Assembly (NCBI GenBank): GCA_947631075.1
Contig: CANRJU010000128.1
Span: 1 to 7,207 of the forward strand
Source of the DNA: an uncultured Lachnospiraceae bacterium
GTDB lineage: Bacteria; Bacillota; Clostridia; Lachnospirales; Lachnospiraceae
Direction: 5' to 3'
DNA length: 7,207 nucleotides
Shown here: one piece after another, positions 5,449 through 7,207 of the stretch
How the letters are laid out: each line of letters opens with the position of its first letter
How positions within the stretch are numbered: the first letter of the stretch is position 1
Notes under the pieces: model-generated
Databases searched by the model: none
What the model was told of the DNA's origin: nothing
The model's input: the letters and a program-made list of their open reading frames with translations, nothing else
Made by a program: the position numbers and the translations under genes

Positions 5449-5461
5449 AATGGAGGTTATC

Positions 5462-6079
5462 ATGAAACACATCCTTTGCTTTGGCGATTCCAACACATAC
5501 GGCTTCATCCCCTTTGGGGGACGCTATGGCGACGACGTCCGCTGGACGATGACGCTCGCGCGCCTTTTAGGGCCGGAATACGTCGTTCACGAGGAGGGAC
5601 AAAACGCCCGCACCACGTCTCTGGACGATCCCTTTGAGCCCTACAAGAACGCCCTGGACTACATCATCCCCTGTCTGGAATCCCACGTCCCGCTGGATCT
5701 TACGATTCTCATGCTGGGGACCAACGACATGAAGGAATATTTTCGCCCCTCGGTGGAGAAAATTACTGGCGGCATCCGCCGTCTGACCCAGATTATTCTG
5801 GACGTGACCCAGGCGCCGGTGCTGCTCGTGAGCCCGATTCACATCGGAGACACGATGGCGTCCACGCCCTGCGCGCCCACTTTTCCGCCCTCCTCGGTGG
5901 AAATTTCCAAAAAACTCGGAGGCGTGTATAAAGGGGTTGCGGCGGAACTCGGAACCGCCTTTTTAGACGCCGCGGATTACGCCGAGGCCGACCCCTCCGA
6001 CTGTCTGCACTTCACAGCCGAAAGCCATCGGCGGCTGGCGGAGGCTCTCTGTGAAAAAATCCAGGAAATGGGTGTCTGA
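5462..6079 (+). CDS. SGNH/GDSL hydrolase, MsAcT-like arylesterase family
   Basis: This 205-residue enzyme is a predicted cytoplasmic serine esterase; no signal peptide is visible. Block I is LCFGDSNT with nucleophile S10, block II is EEGQNARTT with G46, block III is MLGTNDMK with oxyanion residue N88, and block V is DCLHF with D180 and H183, completing the Ser-Asp-His set. The stretches RWTMTLARLLG, EEGQNARTTSLDDP and LPLDLTILMLGTNDMKEYF closely follow the arylesterase/acyltransferase family of which Mycobacterium smegmatis MsAcT is the known member. The natural substrate is unknown. The start ATG 5462 was chosen because GGAGG (5452-5456) lies five bases upstream and the protein begins MKHILCFGDSN as in the family; the in-frame ATG at 5450 lies on the ribosome site itself. 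The stop is 14 bp before tmcAL, so the two genes are probably co-transcribed. Confidence 0.93.
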   Translation: MKHILCFGDSNTYGFIPFGGRYGDDVRWTMTLARLLGPEYVVHEEGQNARTTSLDDPFEPYKNALDYIIPCLESHVPLDLTILMLGTNDMKEYFRPSVEKITGGIRRLTQIILDVTQAPVLLVSPIHIGDTMASTPCAPTFPPSSVEISKKLGGVYKGVAAELGTAFLDAADYAEADPSDCLHFTAESHRRLAEALCEKIQEMGV

Positions 6080-6093
6080 GGGAGGAACAATAC

Positions 6094-7207
6094 ATGGAGG
6101 AAAAGAAGAATCCAAGAGCGGTGGGCATCATCTGTGAATTTAATCCCTTTCACAGCGGCCACGCCTATCTGATCCGGCAGGCCCGTGAAAAAACAGGGGC
6201 CCGGTACGTCGTGTGCGTTATGAGCGGGGATTTCGTCCAGAGGGGCGGTCCCGCCATCGTGGATAAATACGCCCGGACCCGGATGGCTCTGGACGGCGGA
6301 GCCGATCTGGTCTTTGAGCTGCCCCTGCGCTTTTCCCTTTCCAGCGCCGGGGATTTTGCCCTGGGCGGAATTCTCGCCCTCTCCTCTCTGGGATTTGTCA
6401 CCGACCTCTGCTTTGGCAGCGAGAGCGGCGAGATCCGGCCCTTTTTAGAAATCGCCCGTCACTTGCATCAGGAGCCGGAGGATTTTTCCGCGCTGCTGCA
6501 GAAAAATCTGCGGGAGGGTCTCTCCTTTCCCGCGGCCAGGGCCCGCGCCCTGTCTGAACTCCTGCCCATTTCCGAAGAATTTCTAAGACAGCCCAACAAC
6601 ATTCTGGGCGTCGAGTACTGCCTGGCCCTCCTAAAGACCGGAGCGTCTCTCGTTCCCCACACTATTCTGCGTCTCGGCCAGACCTATCACGACGAGGCCC
6701 TCCCCGCGGGCAGCCCGCACCCCTCCGCAGCTGCCCTTCGAAATGAAATGTATCAATCAGACGTTCCTCACATGACCGCCGATGATTTTTCCGAAGTGGT
6801 GGGCTACGCGCTTCTGACCGCTGAGAATCTGGCCGGGTACAAAGATATTTCCCCGGAATTGTCGGAGCGCTTTTTGCGCCTTTTGCCGGATTACGCCGGA
6901 TTTTCTGATTTTGTCGAGCGCTGCCAGACAAAGAACTTTACCGCGGGACGAATCCGGCGGGCGCTGTTCCAACGCCTTTTCGGCATATTCGATCAGCCCG
7001 CCTCCCTGCCCCATCCGCGCCTTTACGGCATATCCGATCAGCCCGCCTCCCTGCCCTATCTGCGCCTTTTGGGAATGAAAAAAGAGGCGTCGTTCCTTTT
7101 AAAAAATGTAGAAAATAGTAAAAAAGAAAATAAAAATGGACGTGTCAACACGCCCATTCTCTCCCGGCTGGCCGCGGACGCGCCGCGCCTGAATCCACAG
7201 GCTCTCG
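6094..7207 (+). CDS. tmcAL: tRNA(Met) cytidine acetate ligase TmcAL (YlbM family), 3' end outside window
   Basis: TmcAL uses acetate and ATP to make N4-acetylcytidine at the wobble position of elongator tRNA-Met (known for the Bacillus subtilis protein). 371 codons are present without a stop; the last part is cut off. The nucleotidyltransferase-like domain begins GIICEFNPFHSGHAYLI (11-27; HSGH is the HIGH-like ATP-binding signature), followed by MSGDFVQRGGPAIVDKYAR (43-61), ADLVFELP (70-77) and CFGSESG (107-113). Further family motifs are PNNILGVEY (167-175), RLGQTYHD (193-200) and SAAALRNEM (211-219). The start ATG 6094 follows GGGAGGA (6080-6086) by seven bases. Two oddities appear after residue 290: a 15-residue tandem duplication (294-323) before the usual PYLRLLGM segment, and a Lys/Asn/Glu-rich insertion around 337-352 with much lower GC content than the rest. 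Whether the altered C-terminal region still supports activity is unknown. Confidence 0.93.
   Translation, partial: MEEKKNPRAVGIICEFNPFHSGHAYLIRQAREKTGARYVVCVMSGDFVQRGGPAIVDKYARTRMALDGGADLVFELPLRFSLSSAGDFALGGILALSSLGFVTDLCFGSESGEIRPFLEIARHLHQEPEDFSALLQKNLREGLSFPAARARALSELLPISEEFLRQPNNILGVEYCLALLKTGASLVPHTILRLGQTYHDEALPAGSPHPSAAALRNEMYQSDVPHMTADDFSEVVGYALLTAENLAGYKDISPELSERFLRLLPDYAGFSDFVERCQTKNFTAGRIRRALFQRLFGIFDQPASLPHPRLYGISDQPASLPYLRLLGMKKEASFLLKNVENSKKENKNGRVNTPILSRLAADAPRLNPQAL
6973..7062 (+). repeat. 45-bp in-frame tandem duplication within tmcAL
   Basis: Copies at 6973-7017 and 7018-7062 differ at four of 45 positions, and an eight-base start of a third copy (CGCCTTTT) follows at 7063-7070. 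In protein it gives RLFGIFDQPASLPHP followed by RLYGISDQPASLPYL and then RLLGM. The matching start of each unit suggests that the segment expanded by slippage or unequal crossing-over at the repeated RL-x-G codons. Confidence 0.9.

Noticed and set aside
5365..5637. 90-codon frame starting in the leader of the esterase gene
   Set aside because: Its second half is in another frame of the SGNH hydrolase and the first half runs through the leader hairpin; there is no ribosome site.

Overview
The window looks like a chromosomal segment of a Gram-positive, anaerobic member of the Clostridia, most likely family Lachnospiraceae. This is inferred from strong purine-rich Shine-Dalgarno sites, sigma-A-type promoters (TTGNNN-N16-18-TATAAT/TATACT), and the protein families present: a lachnospiraceal-type PD-(D/E)XK Rpn-like protein, a CDF transporter with an extended C-terminus, an aldo/keto reductase carrying two [4Fe-4S] motifs, and the firmicute tRNA-Met cytidine acetate ligase TmcAL. 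No database search was possible.

Layout. (1) Positions 1-640, minus strand: the 5' part of an Rpn/PD-(D/E)XK transposase-family nuclease gene that runs off the left edge, with its own extended -10 promoter at 658-687. (2) Positions 641-1362: an AT-rich, gene-poor stretch with inverted repeats, a good rightward promoter (937-965), two very short reading frames (24 and 49 codons) and a possible stump of a third. It reads like the remains of small accessory genes, perhaps a decayed toxin-antitoxin pair. (3) Positions 1363-2313, plus: prmA, the ribosomal protein L11 methyltransferase, with its own promoter overlapped by a 21-bp-period direct repeat. (4) Positions 2314-2374: a short convergent intergenic gap with three 12-bp tandem repeats. 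(5) Positions 5138-2375, minus: a tight three-gene operon of a GNAT acetyltransferase, a CDF metal exporter with manganese-type (N-D-D-D) site residues, and an aldo/keto reductase with two C-terminal [4Fe-4S] motifs. (6) Positions 5139-5461: a divergent regulatory region with one promoter per direction, three copies of an AT-rich repeat, and a GC-rich hairpin in the rightward leader. (7) Positions 5462-7207, plus: an SGNH/GDSL esterase followed after 14 bp by tmcAL, which runs off the right edge and carries a 45-bp in-frame tandem duplication.

Functionally, prmA and tmcAL are translation-apparatus modification genes, the minus-strand operon looks like metal/redox homeostasis, and the left end is accessory. 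I do not see a convincing new defence or mobile system. The most unusual items are the TmcAL duplication, the manganese-type exporter co-transcribed with a ferredoxin-like aldo/keto reductase, and the structured intergenic regions.
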